Source: Roseomonas sp.
Lineage (GTDB): Bacteria > Pseudomonadota > Alphaproteobacteria > Acetobacterales > Acetobacteraceae
DNA: 64,000 nucleotides
Direction: 5' to 3'
Assembly: GCA_020249145.1 (NCBI GenBank)
Contig: JADCGF010000003.1
Coordinates: forward strand, 1-64,000
Shown in pieces: positions 9,897 through 18,816 of the stretch. The notes beneath the pieces are model-generated. The model saw only the letters and a program-made list of their open reading frames with translations. It made no database searches and was not told where the DNA came from. How positions within the stretch are numbered: the first letter of the stretch is position 1; each line of letters opens with the position of its first letter. Both the position numbers and the translations under genes were made by a program.

Positions 9897-11252
9897 ATGG
9901 CGTCCGCCATGGAACAGGCGATGTCCAATTTGAACCTCGGCGTGCTCTCCAAGGCGACCGAGCTCAAGAAGCGTATCTGGTTCACGCTTGGCGCACTGAT
10001 TGTCTATCGCATCGGCACTTATATCCCCGTGCCTGGCGTGGATGCGGCGGTGATGGGCGAAATCCTCGCCCAGCATGGCGGCGGCATTCTTGGCATGTTC
10101 GACATGTTCTCGGGCGGCGCGCTTGGGCGCATGACAGTATTTGCGCTGAATATCATGCCCTATATCAGCGCCAGCATCATTGTGCAGTTGATGACTGCCG
10201 CGATCCCCGCCTGGGAAGCCCTGAAGAAGGAAGGCGAATCGGGGCGAAAGAAGCTCAATCAGTATACGCGCTACCTCACGGTCGCGATTGCGATCTTCCA
10301 GGCCTATGGCATTGCGATCGGGCTTGAGAGCATGCGCGGCCAGTTTGGCGCGGCGGTTTATGATCCTGGCATATTCTTTCGGCTGTCCTGCGTGATCACG
10401 CTGGTGGGCGGTACCATGTTCCTGATGTGGTTGGGGGAACAGATCACGGCGCGCGGTGTTGGCAATGGCATCAGCCTGATCATTTTCGCGGGCATTGTGG
10501 CGAATTTGCCCTCCGCGCTGATCAGCACGCTTGAATTGGGCCGCACTGGCGCGCTTTCCACCATTTTCATCATTGCCTTCCTGATCATTGCGCTGCTGGT
10601 TATTGCTTTTGTGGTCTTCATCGAACGCGCGCAGCGCCGCATTCCGGTGCAATATCCGAAGCGCCAGGTGGGCAACCGGATGTTTGGGGGTGAAGCGACG
10701 CATCTGCCGCTGAAGCTCAATACAGCGGGCGTCATCCCGCCGATTTTTGCGTCATCGCTGCTGCTGCTGCCGGCGACGGTGGCGGGCTTCTCGCAGGATA
10801 TGTCGGATGGGTGGTTGCAGACCATCTCCGCCATGCTGGCGCATGGCCGGCCAGCCTATATGATCCTGTATATGGCGATGATCATTTTCTTCGCCTTCTT
10901 CTACACCGCCATTGTCTTCAACCCGACCGAAACGGCGGATAACCTCAAGAAATATGGCGGGTTCATTCCGGGGATCAGGCCCGGGCAGAATACATCCGAA
11001 TATCTGGACCGCGTGCTGACACGGCTCACGGTTCTGGGTGCGGCTTATCTTTGCCTAGTCTGCATCATTCCTGAAATTCTGATCAGCCAGTATGGCGTGC
11101 CGTTTTACTTCGGTGGTACCTCGTTGCTGATCATTGTGTCAGTGACCATGGATACTGTGGCGCAGGTGCAATCGCATCTCTTTGCCCATCAATATGAAGG
11201 CTTGATCAAGAAAGCGCGTCTTGGCGGCCGTGGGCAGCCGCGCGGGCGTTGA
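9897..11252 (+). CDS. secY: Protein translocase subunit SecY
   Basis: This is SecY, about 451 residues, the ten-helix channel of the SecYEG translocase in the inner membrane. I place the start at ATG 9897, with GGGAGA at 9885-9890 as ribosome-binding site; ATG 9891 and ATG 9909 are alternatives. The segment YRIGTYIPVPGVD (first helix) and the cytoplasmic loop ERAQRRIPVQYPKRQVG are SecY signatures. The C-terminal tail ends in basic GGRGQPRGR. It lies in the usual rplO-secY-adk order. Confidence 0.97.
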   Translation: MASAMEQAMSNLNLGVLSKATELKKRIWFTLGALIVYRIGTYIPVPGVDAAVMGEILAQHGGGILGMFDMFSGGALGRMTVFALNIMPYISASIIVQLMTAAIPAWEALKKEGESGRKKLNQYTRYLTVAIAIFQAYGIAIGLESMRGQFGAAVYDPGIFFRLSCVITLVGGTMFLMWLGEQITARGVGNGISLIIFAGIVANLPSALISTLELGRTGALSTIFIIAFLIIALLVIAFVVFIERAQRRIPVQYPKRQVGNRMFGGEATHLPLKLNTAGVIPPIFASSLLLLPATVAGFSQDMSDGWLQTISAMLAHGRPAYMILYMAMIIFFAFFYTAIVFNPTETADNLKKYGGFIPGIRPGQNTSEYLDRVLTRLTVLGAAYLCLVCIIPEILISQYGVPFYFGGTSLLIIVSVTMDTVAQVQSHLFAHQYEGLIKKARLGGRGQPRGR

Positions 11253-11265
11253 ACGGAGGAAACGG

Positions 11266-11919
11266 ATGAACCTTATCCTTCTTGGCCCGCCGGGTGCGGG
11301 CAAGGGCACTCAGGCCAAGATGCTGGAAGACAAATTCGGCATCGCCCAGATTTCCACCGGCGACATGCTGCGCGCCGAGGTGAAGTCGGGCAGCGATATC
11401 GGCCTGAAGGCCAAGGGCATCATGGAACGTGGCGAATTGGTTCCGGATGAAGTGATCACGGCCATGTTGAAGGCGCGCGTGGCGCGGCCCGATTGCGCCA
11501 AGGGCTTCATCCTGGATGGCTTTCCGCGCACCGCGCCTCAGGCGGCTTCGCTTGATGCCATGCTGAAGGAAAGTGGGTTGAAGCTTGACCATGTGATCGA
11601 GCTTAAGGTGGACAGCGCCGCGCTGGTGGAACGCATTTCCGGGCGCTATAGCTGCGCCAAATGCGGCGCCGGCTATCATGACACGTTCAAGCAGCCGGCC
11701 AAGGCCGGGGTTTGCGATAGCTGCGGCGGGACTGAGTTTTCCCGCCGGGCGGATGACAAGGCGGAAACCGTGGCAGCACGGCTTGAAGCCTATCATCGCC
11801 AGACTGCCCCCTTGCTTCCGTATTATGCGGGGCAAGGGAAGTTGAAGGCCGTTGATGGCATGGCTTCCATGGCGGAAGTCGCACGCCAGATCGGTGAAAT
11901 TTTGTCAGGAAAGGCTTGA
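11266..11919 (+). CDS. adk: Adenylate kinase
   Basis: This is a 217-residue adenylate kinase, which interconverts ATP+AMP and 2 ADP in the cytoplasm. The start is ATG 11266 (MNLILLGPPGAGKGTQAK), with CGGAGGA at 11254-11260 as ribosome-binding site. The P-loop GPPGAGKGT is at residues 7-15, and DGFPRT lies near residues 85-90. The LID domain carries four cysteines (YSCAKCG and VCDSCGG), so this is the long, zinc-binding form. It follows secY by 13 bases. Confidence 0.98.
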   Translation: MNLILLGPPGAGKGTQAKMLEDKFGIAQISTGDMLRAEVKSGSDIGLKAKGIMERGELVPDEVITAMLKARVARPDCAKGFILDGFPRTAPQAASLDAMLKESGLKLDHVIELKVDSAALVERISGRYSCAKCGAGYHDTFKQPAKAGVCDSCGGTEFSRRADDKAETVAARLEAYHRQTAPLLPYYAGQGKLKAVDGMASMAEVARQIGEILSGKA

Positions 11920-12073
11920 CGGGAAATTGCTCTGGGGCTAATCCCGCTGCTCCCGCGGCGGGGGGCAACTCTGGCCGCTCTTTGTCGTTGCAAAATCATT
12001 CGGAACACTCCGCCGGCTGGGCCCAATGGGCTACCGCGGCGGTATCGCGGGGCTCGGCCCCAGGAGAGGCACT

Positions 12074-12451
12074 GTGGCGCGCATCGCCGGCGTGAATATT
12101 CCGACCAATAAGCGAGTCCTGGTCTCGCTTCGCTATATCTTTGGCATTGGCCCGCAGAACGCGAAGGTCATCTGCGATCAGTTGAGCATTCCGGCGGAAC
12201 GCCGCGTGAATCAGCTGACCGATGATGAAATCATGCGCATCCGCGAATTGATTGACCGCGAATACCGTGTGGAAGGCGATTTGCGGCGTGAGCAGGCGAT
12301 GAACATCAAGCGCCTGATGGATCTTGGTTCCTATCGTGGGCTACGCCATCGTAAGGGCCTTCCGGTGCGCGGCCAGCGCACCCACACCAATGCGCGTACC
12401 CGTAAGGGCAAGGCGGTCGCGATCGCCGGCAAGAAGAAGGTGACGAAGTAA
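12074..12451 (+). CDS. rpsM: 30S ribosomal protein S13
   Basis: This is a 125-residue S13, which contacts the P-site tRNA and pairs with S19. The start is GTG 12074 ([15 protein letters not shown]), preceded by AGGAGAGG at 12062-12069; the frame is open further upstream but without family similarity. The end [16 protein letters not shown] is the S13 tail. The 154-base spacer after adk contains no rpmJ, which must lie elsewhere. Confidence 0.97.
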   Translation: MARIAGVNIPTNKRVLVSLRYIFGIGPQNAKVICDQLSIPAERRVNQLTDDEIMRIRELIDREYRVEGDLRREQAMNIKRLMDLGSYRGLRHRKGLPVRGQRTHTNARTRKGKAVAIAGKKKVTK

Positions 12452-12452
12452 G

Positions 12453-12860
12453 ATGGCTCGTGAACCCCGCGGCGGTGCCACTCGTGGCCCGGTGAAGCGC
12501 AAGGAACGGAAGAACATCTCCTCCGGTGTTGCGCATGTGCTGTCCACCTTCAACAATACCATCGTGACCATCACGGATGCGCAGGGCAACGCCATCGCTT
12601 GGTCGTCATCTGGTTCACAGGGCTTCAAGGGCAGCCGCAAATCCACCCCCTATGCGGCGCAGGTTGCCGCTGAAGATGCGGGCCGCAAGGCGCGTGAACA
12701 TGGGATGGAAGTGCTGGACATCATGGTAAGCGGCCCTGGTTCCGGCCGTGAATCCGCGCTGCGTGCCTTGCAGGCGGTCGGCTTTCAGGTGACTGCCATC
12801 CGCGATGTGACCCCCATTCCCCATAACGGTTGCCGCCCGCGCAAGCGCCGCCGCGTCTGA
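12453..12860 (+). CDS. rpsK: 30S ribosomal protein S11
   Basis: This is a 135-residue S11, part of the platform that shapes the mRNA exit and E-site. It begins [20 protein letters not shown], the first eight residues matching S5 here, then the core [20 protein letters not shown]. The end [16 protein letters not shown] is invariant in the family. It starts one base after the rpsM stop. Confidence 0.98.
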   Translation: MAREPRGGATRGPVKRKERKNISSGVAHVLSTFNNTIVTITDAQGNAIAWSSSGSQGFKGSRKSTPYAAQVAAEDAGRKAREHGMEVLDIMVSGPGSGRESALRALQAVGFQVTAIRDVTPIPHNGCRPRKRRRV

Positions 12861-12902
12861 TACGCGCGCCACGCCTGACCGCCGCAGCCAGATAGGAGAG
12901 AC

Positions 12903-13922
12903 ATGAACGTGCTTGACCGCAACTGGCGTTCCCTGATCGAAACGCAGAAGCATATCGAGCCGACGATCAACCCGCTGCGCAGCGCCACTTTGGTGCTGGA
13001 GCCGCTGGAACGCGGCTTTGGCATGACGCTTGGCAATGCGCTGCGGCGCGTGCTGCTTTCCTCGCTGCTGGGTGCGGCGGTGAAGGCCATTCGCATTGAT
13101 GGCGTGCTGCATGAATTCAGCAGCATTCCCGGTGTGCGCGAAGACGTCACCGATATCGTCCTGAATGTGAAGCAGCTTGCGCTCCGCTATCAGGGTGAAG
13201 GTGAAAAGCGCCTGGCGCTGATGGCGACCGGCCCTGGCGAAGTGACGGCAGGGCAAATCCAGACCAGCGGCGATATCGAAATCGCCAATCCTGATCTGGT
13301 GATCTGCACGCTGGATGATGGCGCGAAGCTTTCGATGGAATTGATCATCGATTCCGGCAAGGGCTATGTGCCGGCCTCCGAAAACCGCCCGGAAGATGCG
13401 CCGATTGGCCTGATCCCGGTGGATGCGATTTATTCGCCGGTGCGCCGCGTGGCCTATCGCGTGGAACCGACCCGCGTTGGCCAGCGCACGGATTATGACA
13501 AGCTGATCCTGTCGGTGGAAACCGATGGCACGCTGGCGCCGGAAGATGCCGTGGGCGTTGCCGCGCGCATCATTCAGGAACAGCTGCAAATCCTGATCAA
13601 CTTCGACGAACCGCGCCCCGAACTTGGCTCGGAAATGCAGGATGATCTGCCGTTCAACCGCAACCTGCTCCGCAAGGTGGATGAACTTGAACTATCCGTC
13701 CGCAGCGCGAATTGCCTGAAGAACGACAATATCGTCTATATCGGCGATCTGGTGCAGAAGACCGAACAGGAAATGCTGCGCACGCCGAATTTCGGGCGCA
13801 AGTCGCTCAATGAAATCAAGGAAGTCCTGACCGCGATGGGGCTTGGCCTTGGCATGACGGTGCCGGAATGGCCGCCTGAAAATATCGAGGATTTGGCGAA
13901 AAGGGCAGATGAGCCGTTCTGA
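12903..13922 (+). CDS. rpoA: RNA polymerase subunit alpha
   Basis: This is a 339-residue alpha subunit, the scaffold of RNA polymerase assembly and the contact point for many activators. The N-terminal dimerisation domain shows [20 protein letters not shown]. The C-terminal DNA-binding domain shows [20 protein letters not shown] and [25 protein letters not shown] at 12893-12899 is the ribosome-binding site. It keeps its usual place between rpsK and rplQ. Confidence 0.98.
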   Translation: MNVLDRNWRSLIETQKHIEPTINPLRSATLVLEPLERGFGMTLGNALRRVLLSSLLGAAVKAIRIDGVLHEFSSIPGVREDVTDIVLNVKQLALRYQGEGEKRLALMATGPGEVTAGQIQTSGDIEIANPDLVICTLDDGAKLSMELIIDSGKGYVPASENRPEDAPIGLIPVDAIYSPVRRVAYRVEPTRVGQRTDYDKLILSVETDGTLAPEDAVGVAARIIQEQLQILINFDEPRPELGSEMQDDLPFNRNLLRKVDELELSVRSANCLKNDNIVYIGDLVQKTEQEMLRTPNFGRKSLNEIKEVLTAMGLGLGMTVPEWPPENIEDLAKRADEPF

Positions 13923-13948
13923 ACGGTTCGTTCTGAAGGATAAGAAAG

Positions 13949-14374
13949 ATGCGTCACGGATTGTCTGGGCGGAAGCTCAATGTCACGTCAAGCCATCGTG
14001 CGGCGATGTTCCGCAATATGGCGACCTCTCTGCTCAAGCATGAGCAGATCACGACCACCCTGCCAAAGGCCAAGGAATTGCGCCCCTATGTTGAGCGGAT
14101 GATCACGCTCGGCAAGCGCGGTGGGCTGCATGCACGCCGGCAGGCGCTGTCGCAGATCCGCGATGAAGCGGTGGTGACGAAGCTGTTCGGCGAAATCGCT
14201 GAGCGCTACAAGGCGCGGCCCGGCGGCTATTGCCGCGTGCTGAAGGCCGGCATGCGTTATGGTGATGCCGCCGATATGGCGGTGATTGAATTGGTGGACC
14301 GCAACCCGGGTGCCAAGGGCCTGGATAGCGGGCCTAAGCCGGAAGTGACCGAAGAAGCCGCGGCGGAAAGCTGA
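13949..14374 (+). CDS. rplQ: 50S ribosomal protein L17
   Basis: This is a 141-residue L17, a large-subunit protein near the tunnel exit. It begins [20 protein letters not shown] and carries the conserved [20 protein letters not shown]. The C-terminal 25 residues are an acidic, Ala-rich extension. It is the last gene of the ribosomal block and is followed by an intrinsic terminator at 14396-14427. Confidence 0.97.
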   Translation: MRHGLSGRKLNVTSSHRAAMFRNMATSLLKHEQITTTLPKAKELRPYVERMITLGKRGGLHARRQALSQIRDEAVVTKLFGEIAERYKARPGGYCRVLKAGMRYGDAADMAVIELVDRNPGAKGLDSGPKPEVTEEAAAES

Positions 14375-14395
14375 GGCGTTCTTCTACCCAAAATC

Positions 14396-14427
14396 AAAGG
14401 CGGTCCTTGTCGGGGGCCGCCTTTTTT
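14396..14427 (+). terminator. Intrinsic terminator after rplQ
   Basis: AAAGGCGG at 14396-14403 pairs with CCGCCTTT at 14417-14424 around a 13-base loop, and the T-run (TTTTTT, 14422-14427) follows directly. It ends the ribosomal operon and also faces the convergent Ivy-like gene, which stops at 14432. Confidence 0.85.
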
Positions 14428-14431
14428 CGTT

Positions 14432-14872
14432 TCATCTTTTGCCGATCGCCTCGGCCAAAGCGGGCGCGAAGCCTGCAAGCGGGGTGCTCAGTTCACGCGG
14501 CCAGGCGCGCGGGTCGGGCGGGATGGAAAGGCGTACACGGCCTTCTTCCGTCAGCAGCATGAACATCCGCTCGCCCTTCAAATCCCAGGCGAGGAAAATC
14601 CCGCGCACCCGGCAACCTTCGGGGTTGCAGCCATAGCCATGCAGGTATTGAGCATCCACCAGACCCACGGGCGGGCCGGGTTCGCGCAAGGCCTCCGCAA
14701 TCGCGCCGCGATGCCCGCCGCTGGCCGGGCGCAGCACCACGCCCACTTCCGGGCGCTGCGCGAGCGAAAGCACGGGCTGGCCGATCACGCTCATGATATC
14801 TGGGTCCATGGCGCGGGCCGGGGCGGCGCTGAATAGCGCCAGCAGGGCCAGGATCGCGCCCTTATTCCACAC
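14432..14872 (-). CDS. Secreted Ivy-like protein (candidate lysozyme inhibitor)
   Basis: This is a 146-residue protein with an N-terminal signal peptide (WNKGAILALLALFSAAPARA), so it should be exported to the periplasm. The start is GTG 14872, overlapping the stop of the upstream TctC gene by 11 bases, so the two are co-transcribed. In the middle, a CNPEGC pair of cysteines followed by a predicted strand-turn-strand (FLAWDLKGERMFMLL) resembles the CKPHDC motif and fold of the Ivy family of lysozyme inhibitors. The likeness is short and I would not call the function from it alone; otherwise it is a conserved hypothetical. Confidence 0.7.
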   Translation of the reverse strand: MWNKGAILALLALFSAAPARAMDPDIMSVIGQPVLSLAQRPEVGVVLRPASGGHRGAIAEALREPGPPVGLVDAQYLHGYGCNPEGCRVRGIFLAWDLKGERMFMLLTEEGRVRLSIPPDPRAWPRELSTPLAGFAPALAEAIGKR

Positions 14873-15818
14873 GGATATTGGCTTCGCGGACCAGCACGGA
14901 CATGGCGGCGCGGCCTTCGGTCACGAAGCGCGTGAAGGCCTCGGGCGTGCTGCCGACCGGCACGGCGCCTAGTTGGGCCAGGCGCGCGCGTACCTCAGGC
15001 TCGGCCAGGCTGGCGGCGAGGGCTTCATGCAGCCGTTGCAGCACCGGCGCCGGCGTGCCGGCGGGGGCGAAAAGCCCCACCCATTCGCTGATGTCAAAGC
15101 CCGGGAAGCCGCTTTCGGCGATGGTGGGCACATCGGACCGGGCGGCGAGGCGCGCGGCGCTGGCCACCGCCAGGAAGCGCGCGCGACCACTATCCACCAC
15201 CGGGCCGGCAGAAAGGGCGGTGATGAAAACGCCATCCAGATTGCCGCCCGCGAGGTCGCGCGCCGCATCCGCGCCGCCGCGATAGGGGGCGTGGATCACC
15301 TCAATCCCTGCCGCGCGAGTGAATTGCACCAGACCCAGATGCCCCGCGGTCGCATTGCCTTGCGTGCCCATGGTGATGGCGCCAGGCCGCGCCTTGGCGG
15401 CGGCAATGAAGGCGGCCAGATTCTGCGCGGGGAAATCCGCCTTCACGGCAACAACCTGCGGAAAGCTGGTCGCCATGCTGATCGGCGTGAAAGCGGTGGC
15501 GTAATCAAAGGCAAGCCCGCGCAGCAGCGCATGGTTCACGATATGCGATGACGCATCCCACAGCAGAGTCGCCCCATCCGGCGCCGCCCGCGCAACCTCA
15601 GCCCCGCCAATGGAACCGCCCGCGCCGGTGCGGTTTTCCACCACAATCGTCGCGCCGAGCTTTTCCGCCATGCGGGGCGCCAAGGTGCGCGCGGCTGAAT
15701 CCGCCGCACCCCCGGCAGCAAAGGGCACCACAAGCCGAATGCTGCGGGCTTGCGCCAAGGCGGGCAGAGGCAGGGCAGCGGCAGTGGCGGCGAAAAGGGC
15801 GCGGCGAGGCAATTTCAT
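14862..15818 (-). CDS. TctC/Bug family periplasmic substrate-binding protein
   Basis: This is a 318-residue Bug-type receptor of a tripartite tricarboxylate transporter, expected to bind a carboxylate in the periplasm. The start is ATG 15818 (MKLPRRALFAATAAALPLPA), which begins a good signal peptide cut near ALA-QA; an upstream extension to 15932 is only an open frame. Family motifs are IRLVVPFAAGGAADSAAR, VENRTGAGGSIGG and MGTQGNATAGHLG. No TctA or TctB membrane genes are nearby, so it is an orphan receptor. It overlaps the Ivy-like gene. The ligand is unknown. Confidence 0.9.
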   Translation of the reverse strand: MKLPRRALFAATAAALPLPALAQARSIRLVVPFAAGGAADSAARTLAPRMAEKLGATIVVENRTGAGGSIGGAEVARAAPDGATLLWDASSHIVNHALLRGLAFDYATAFTPISMATSFPQVVAVKADFPAQNLAAFIAAAKARPGAITMGTQGNATAGHLGLVQFTRAAGIEVIHAPYRGGADAARDLAGGNLDGVFITALSAGPVVDSGRARFLAVASAARLAARSDVPTIAESGFPGFDISEWVGLFAPAGTPAPVLQRLHEALAASLAEPEVRARLAQLGAVPVGSTPEAFTRFVTEGRAAMSVLVREANIRVE

Positions 15819-15916
15819 GGCGTTATATCCTTCACTTGCCTGCCATGTGCGGGCGCGGGCAGGGCGCGTCAAGCGCGGGGGTGATGCGCGGTGCCACTTG
15901 GGATTAGAATGCCGCC

Positions 15917-16903
15917 ATGAAGACTCCGCCACGCTATGATGACCTTCCGCGCCCTCAGGGTGATCCCACCGGCCTGCCGCTTTCCTGGGGCGTTTGGGGC
16001 GCAGATGACCAGATCGGCACGCTGAACCGCATTACCGATGAAACCGTGGCAGCGGCGCGCGATGAAATCCGCCAAGGCCGCCGCTTCAATGTGAACCTGC
16101 CCTTGGACGAGCCCTTCGGCGCCGCCCATGAAGGCGCCCATCGTCGTCGCGCCGCCCCCACCCCGGTCATGGTGAGTGAAGACCACCCCGGCCGCATCAC
16201 GCGCGATGACAAGCTGGATGGCTTCTGGCTGCAAGGCAGCACGCAATGGGATGGGCTTTCGCATTTCGCTGACGCCACGCATGGATTCTACAATCACGCG
16301 CCGCTTTCTTCCATTGTGCATGGGCCGCAAAGCCGCAATGGCATTGATAAGGCGCTCGCCCACGGCATTGCCGGCCGCGCGGTGCTGGCGGACCTTGCGC
16401 GCCATTTCGCCCGCACCGGGCGCGATTGGGGTGCGATGGGTGGGCGACGCGCAACCGCTGAAGATGTGGCGGCTTGCCTGGCTGCGCAGGGCGTTGCTCT
16501 CCGCCCCGGTGATATCCTGCTGGTCCGCACCGGCTGGCTCACGGCCTTCCGCGCCGCACCCGATGCCGATGCGCGCCACTTACTCATCCAAGGCGAAGCC
16601 GGCGCGCGCGATTATTCCGGCCTTGATGGCGGGGAAGGCATGTGGCGCTTCCTCTGGGACCAGGGCATCGCCGCCGTCGCCGCCGATAACCCAACGGTCG
16701 AGGCCTGGCCGATCTTCCCCTGGAAGCCCGCGCTGCATCTCGCCATCGCCCGGCTTGGCCTTTGCCTTGGCGAGTTCTTCGATTTCGAGGAATTAGCCGC
16801 CGATAGCGCCGCCACTGGCCGCTACACGGCCTTCTTCACCGCTGCCCCTTTGAACCATCGCGGCGGCATTGGCAGCCCCGGCAATGCGCTGGCGATACGC
16901 TGA
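15917..16903 (+). CDS. Cyclase-family hydrolase (kynurenine formamidase-like fold)
   Basis: This is a 328-residue member of the putative cyclase family, metal-dependent hydrolases that include bacterial kynurenine formamidase. The metal-site region is visible as GSTQWDGLSHFADATHG near residues 110-126, the equivalent of the HxGTHxDxPxH motif, though the leading His is not obvious. The N-terminus (GVWGADDQIGTLNRIT) is typical of the larger-subfamily members. It diverges from the TctC gene with 98 bases between them. The substrate cannot be told from the sequence. Confidence 0.88.
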   Translation: MKTPPRYDDLPRPQGDPTGLPLSWGVWGADDQIGTLNRITDETVAAARDEIRQGRRFNVNLPLDEPFGAAHEGAHRRRAAPTPVMVSEDHPGRITRDDKLDGFWLQGSTQWDGLSHFADATHGFYNHAPLSSIVHGPQSRNGIDKALAHGIAGRAVLADLARHFARTGRDWGAMGGRRATAEDVAACLAAQGVALRPGDILLVRTGWLTAFRAAPDADARHLLIQGEAGARDYSGLDGGEGMWRFLWDQGIAAVAADNPTVEAWPIFPWKPALHLAIARLGLCLGEFFDFEELAADSAATGRYTAFFTAAPLNHRGGIGSPGNALAIR

Positions 16904-16911
16904 AACCCCCC

Positions 16912-18246
16912 ATGGCCCGCCCCCCAGCCTTACCTGACCTATTCGGCGCCCCGGAAGCCGCCCCCGCGCCCCCGGAAGGCGTGCGGCCTTTGGCGGATAG
17001 GCTGCGCCCCGCAACCCTTTCCGAAGTGGTCGGCCAGGATCATTTGCTGGGCGCCGAGGGCAGCCTTGCCCGCATGTTGGCGCGCGGGTCGCTCGCTTCC
17101 TTGATTTTGTGGGGCCCGCCAGGTGTGGGCAAAACCACCATCGCGCGGCTGCTGGCCGAAGCGGCGGGGCTGCGCTTCACCGCCTTGTCCGCCGTGTTTT
17201 CCGGCGTCGCCGATTTGAAGCGCGCCTTTGAAGAAGCCCGCGCGCGCAAATCCAACGGCCAAGGCACGCTGCTTTTCGTGGATGAAATCCACCGCTTCAA
17301 CCGCGCGCAACAGGATGGCTTCCTGCCCGTGGTGGAAGACGGCACCGTGACGCTGGTTGGCGCCACCACGGAAAACCCATCCTTCGCACTCAACGGCGCG
17401 CTTCTGTCCCGCTGCCAGGTGCTGGTGCTGAAGCGCCTGGATGATGCGGCTTTGGAGCTGCTGCTGACCCGCGCCGAAGCGCTGATGGGCCACGCGCTAC
17501 CCCTGGCGCCCGAAGCCCGCGCCACACTCCGCGCCATGGCGGATGGCGATGGCCGCTACGGGCTGAACATGGCCGAGCAATTATTCGCCCTTCCCGAAGG
17601 CTCAGCCCCACTTGATCCCGCCGGGCTTTCCAGCTTGCTCGCGAAACGCGCCGCCCTTTACGACAAGGACCGGGAAGAACATTACAACCTGATCTCCGCG
17701 CTCCATAAATCCATGCGCGGATCAGACCCGGATGCGGCGCTTTACTGGTTTGCGCGCATGCTGACGGGGGGCGAGGACCCGCGCTATATCGTCCGCCGCC
17801 TGACGCGCTTCGCCGCTGAGGATATTGGCATGGCAGACCCTCGTGCGCTGCCGCTGGCGATTGCGGCCTGGGAAACCTTTGAGCGTATGGGATCACCCGA
17901 GGGTGAATTGGCGCTGGCGCAGCTTGTGGTGCATTTGGCGACCGCGCCGAAATCCAACGCTGTGTATCAGGCGTTTAATGAGGCGATGCGCGCCGCGCGG
18001 GAGACCGGCAGCCTGATGCCGCCCAAGCATATTCTGAACGCGCCCACCAAGCTGATGCAGGAAATTGGCTATGGCGCTGGCTATGCCTATGACCATGAGG
18101 CGGAGGAAGGCTTTTCCGGCCAGAATTACTTCCCCGATGAGATGGGAAGGCGCCAATTCTACCGCCCGACCGACCGCGGGGCAGAGGCCGCGATTGCCGA
18201 ACGCCTGGCGCGCTGGGCGGAGCTCCGCCGCAAAAGGAAACGCTGA
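16912..18246 (+). CDS. rarA: Replication-associated recombination protein A
   Basis: This is a 444-residue AAA+ ATPase of the RarA/MgsA/WRNIP1 family, which acts at stalled replication forks. Walker A is WGPPGVGKTT (near residue 66), Walker B is LFVDEIHRFNRAQQD and sensor 1 is GATTENPSF. The C-terminal tetramerisation domain includes HYNLISALHKSMRGSDPDA and GQNYFPDEM. It begins eight bases after the cyclase stop. Its stop overlaps the crcB start by one base, so the three genes probably form an operon. Confidence 0.97.
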   Translation: MARPPALPDLFGAPEAAPAPPEGVRPLADRLRPATLSEVVGQDHLLGAEGSLARMLARGSLASLILWGPPGVGKTTIARLLAEAAGLRFTALSAVFSGVADLKRAFEEARARKSNGQGTLLFVDEIHRFNRAQQDGFLPVVEDGTVTLVGATTENPSFALNGALLSRCQVLVLKRLDDAALELLLTRAEALMGHALPLAPEARATLRAMADGDGRYGLNMAEQLFALPEGSAPLDPAGLSSLLAKRAALYDKDREEHYNLISALHKSMRGSDPDAALYWFARMLTGGEDPRYIVRRLTRFAAEDIGMADPRALPLAIAAWETFERMGSPEGELALAQLVVHLATAPKSNAVYQAFNEAMRAARETGSLMPPKHILNAPTKLMQEIGYGAGYAYDHEAEEGFSGQNYFPDEMGRRQFYRPTDRGAEAAIAERLARWAELRRKRKR

Positions 18247-18620
18247 TGGGCGCGGCATTTTCGCCCCTTTCGCTAGTGCTGGTGGCTTTGGGCGGCGCGG
18301 TGGGGTCTGTGCTGCGCTACGTGATTTCCCACGCTGGATTGGTGCTGTTTGGCGCGGGCTTTCCCTGGGGGACGCTGGCGGTGAATATTCTGGGCTCTGC
18401 CTTGATTGGCGTGTTTGGCGCTTTGGGTATTTCCGGTGAGGCGCGCTTATTGTTGGTGACGGGCCTGCTTGGCGGTTTTACGACTTTTTCCGCCTTTTCA
18501 CTGGAAACCGGCGTGCTGTGGGAAAGGGCGCCGTGGTTGGCGGTGGTTTATGTGGCGGCTTCGGTGCTGGGCGGGCTGGCGGCGTTTGGGGTTTGTTATT
18601 GGGGGGTGAGGCGGGGGTGA
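18246..18620 (+). CDS. crcB: Fluoride efflux channel CrcB/Fluc
   Basis: This is a 124-residue, four-helix membrane protein of the Fluc fluoride channel family. Motifs: GGAVGSVLRYVIS in helix 1, FPWGTLAVNILGSALIG in helix 2, and the GLLGGFTTFSAFSLET stretch, which holds the sodium-site break and the Phe-box residues. The length is normal. ATG overlaps the rarA stop (TGATG), so there is no room for a fluoride riboswitch directly ahead. It is the last gene before the AT-rich island. Confidence 0.95.
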   Translation: MGAAFSPLSLVLVALGGAVGSVLRYVISHAGLVLFGAGFPWGTLAVNILGSALIGVFGALGISGEARLLLVTGLLGGFTTFSAFSLETGVLWERAPWLAVVYVAASVLGGLAAFGVCYWGVRRG

Positions 18621-18691
18621 GGGGGGCTATCCACCCTGACGAAATCCCGAACGCGACCTAGCCTGAGGCGGGGCTTACATGCGGTCACTGT

Positions 18692-18714
18692 CAGGGGAAT
18701 ATCGTAGGTGTACA
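18692..18714. repeat. Left copy of a perfect 23-bp inverted repeat flanking the defence-like island
   Basis: The 23 bases here begin CAGGGGAATATC and end GGTGTACA. They are found again, exactly reverse-complemented, at 22131-22153. Similarity ends abruptly on both sides of both copies. The pair brackets the three-gene island and nothing else, which fits terminal repeats of a mobile unit or recombination sites. The rest of the 18621-18816 spacer holds no supported gene. Confidence 0.85.
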
Positions 18715-18816
18715 CGTCTACCACAGCGGCACCTTCACGAAAATTCTTCCAGATACGCAAAATGAACTTGCGCTCGCGGATTTGTTCTCCTAGCCTCGAC
18801 GAGATTGGAGGCAAAC

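Noticed and set aside
18200..18250. Fluoride riboswitch ahead of crcB
   Set aside because: The crcB start overlaps the rarA stop, and this stretch is coding.
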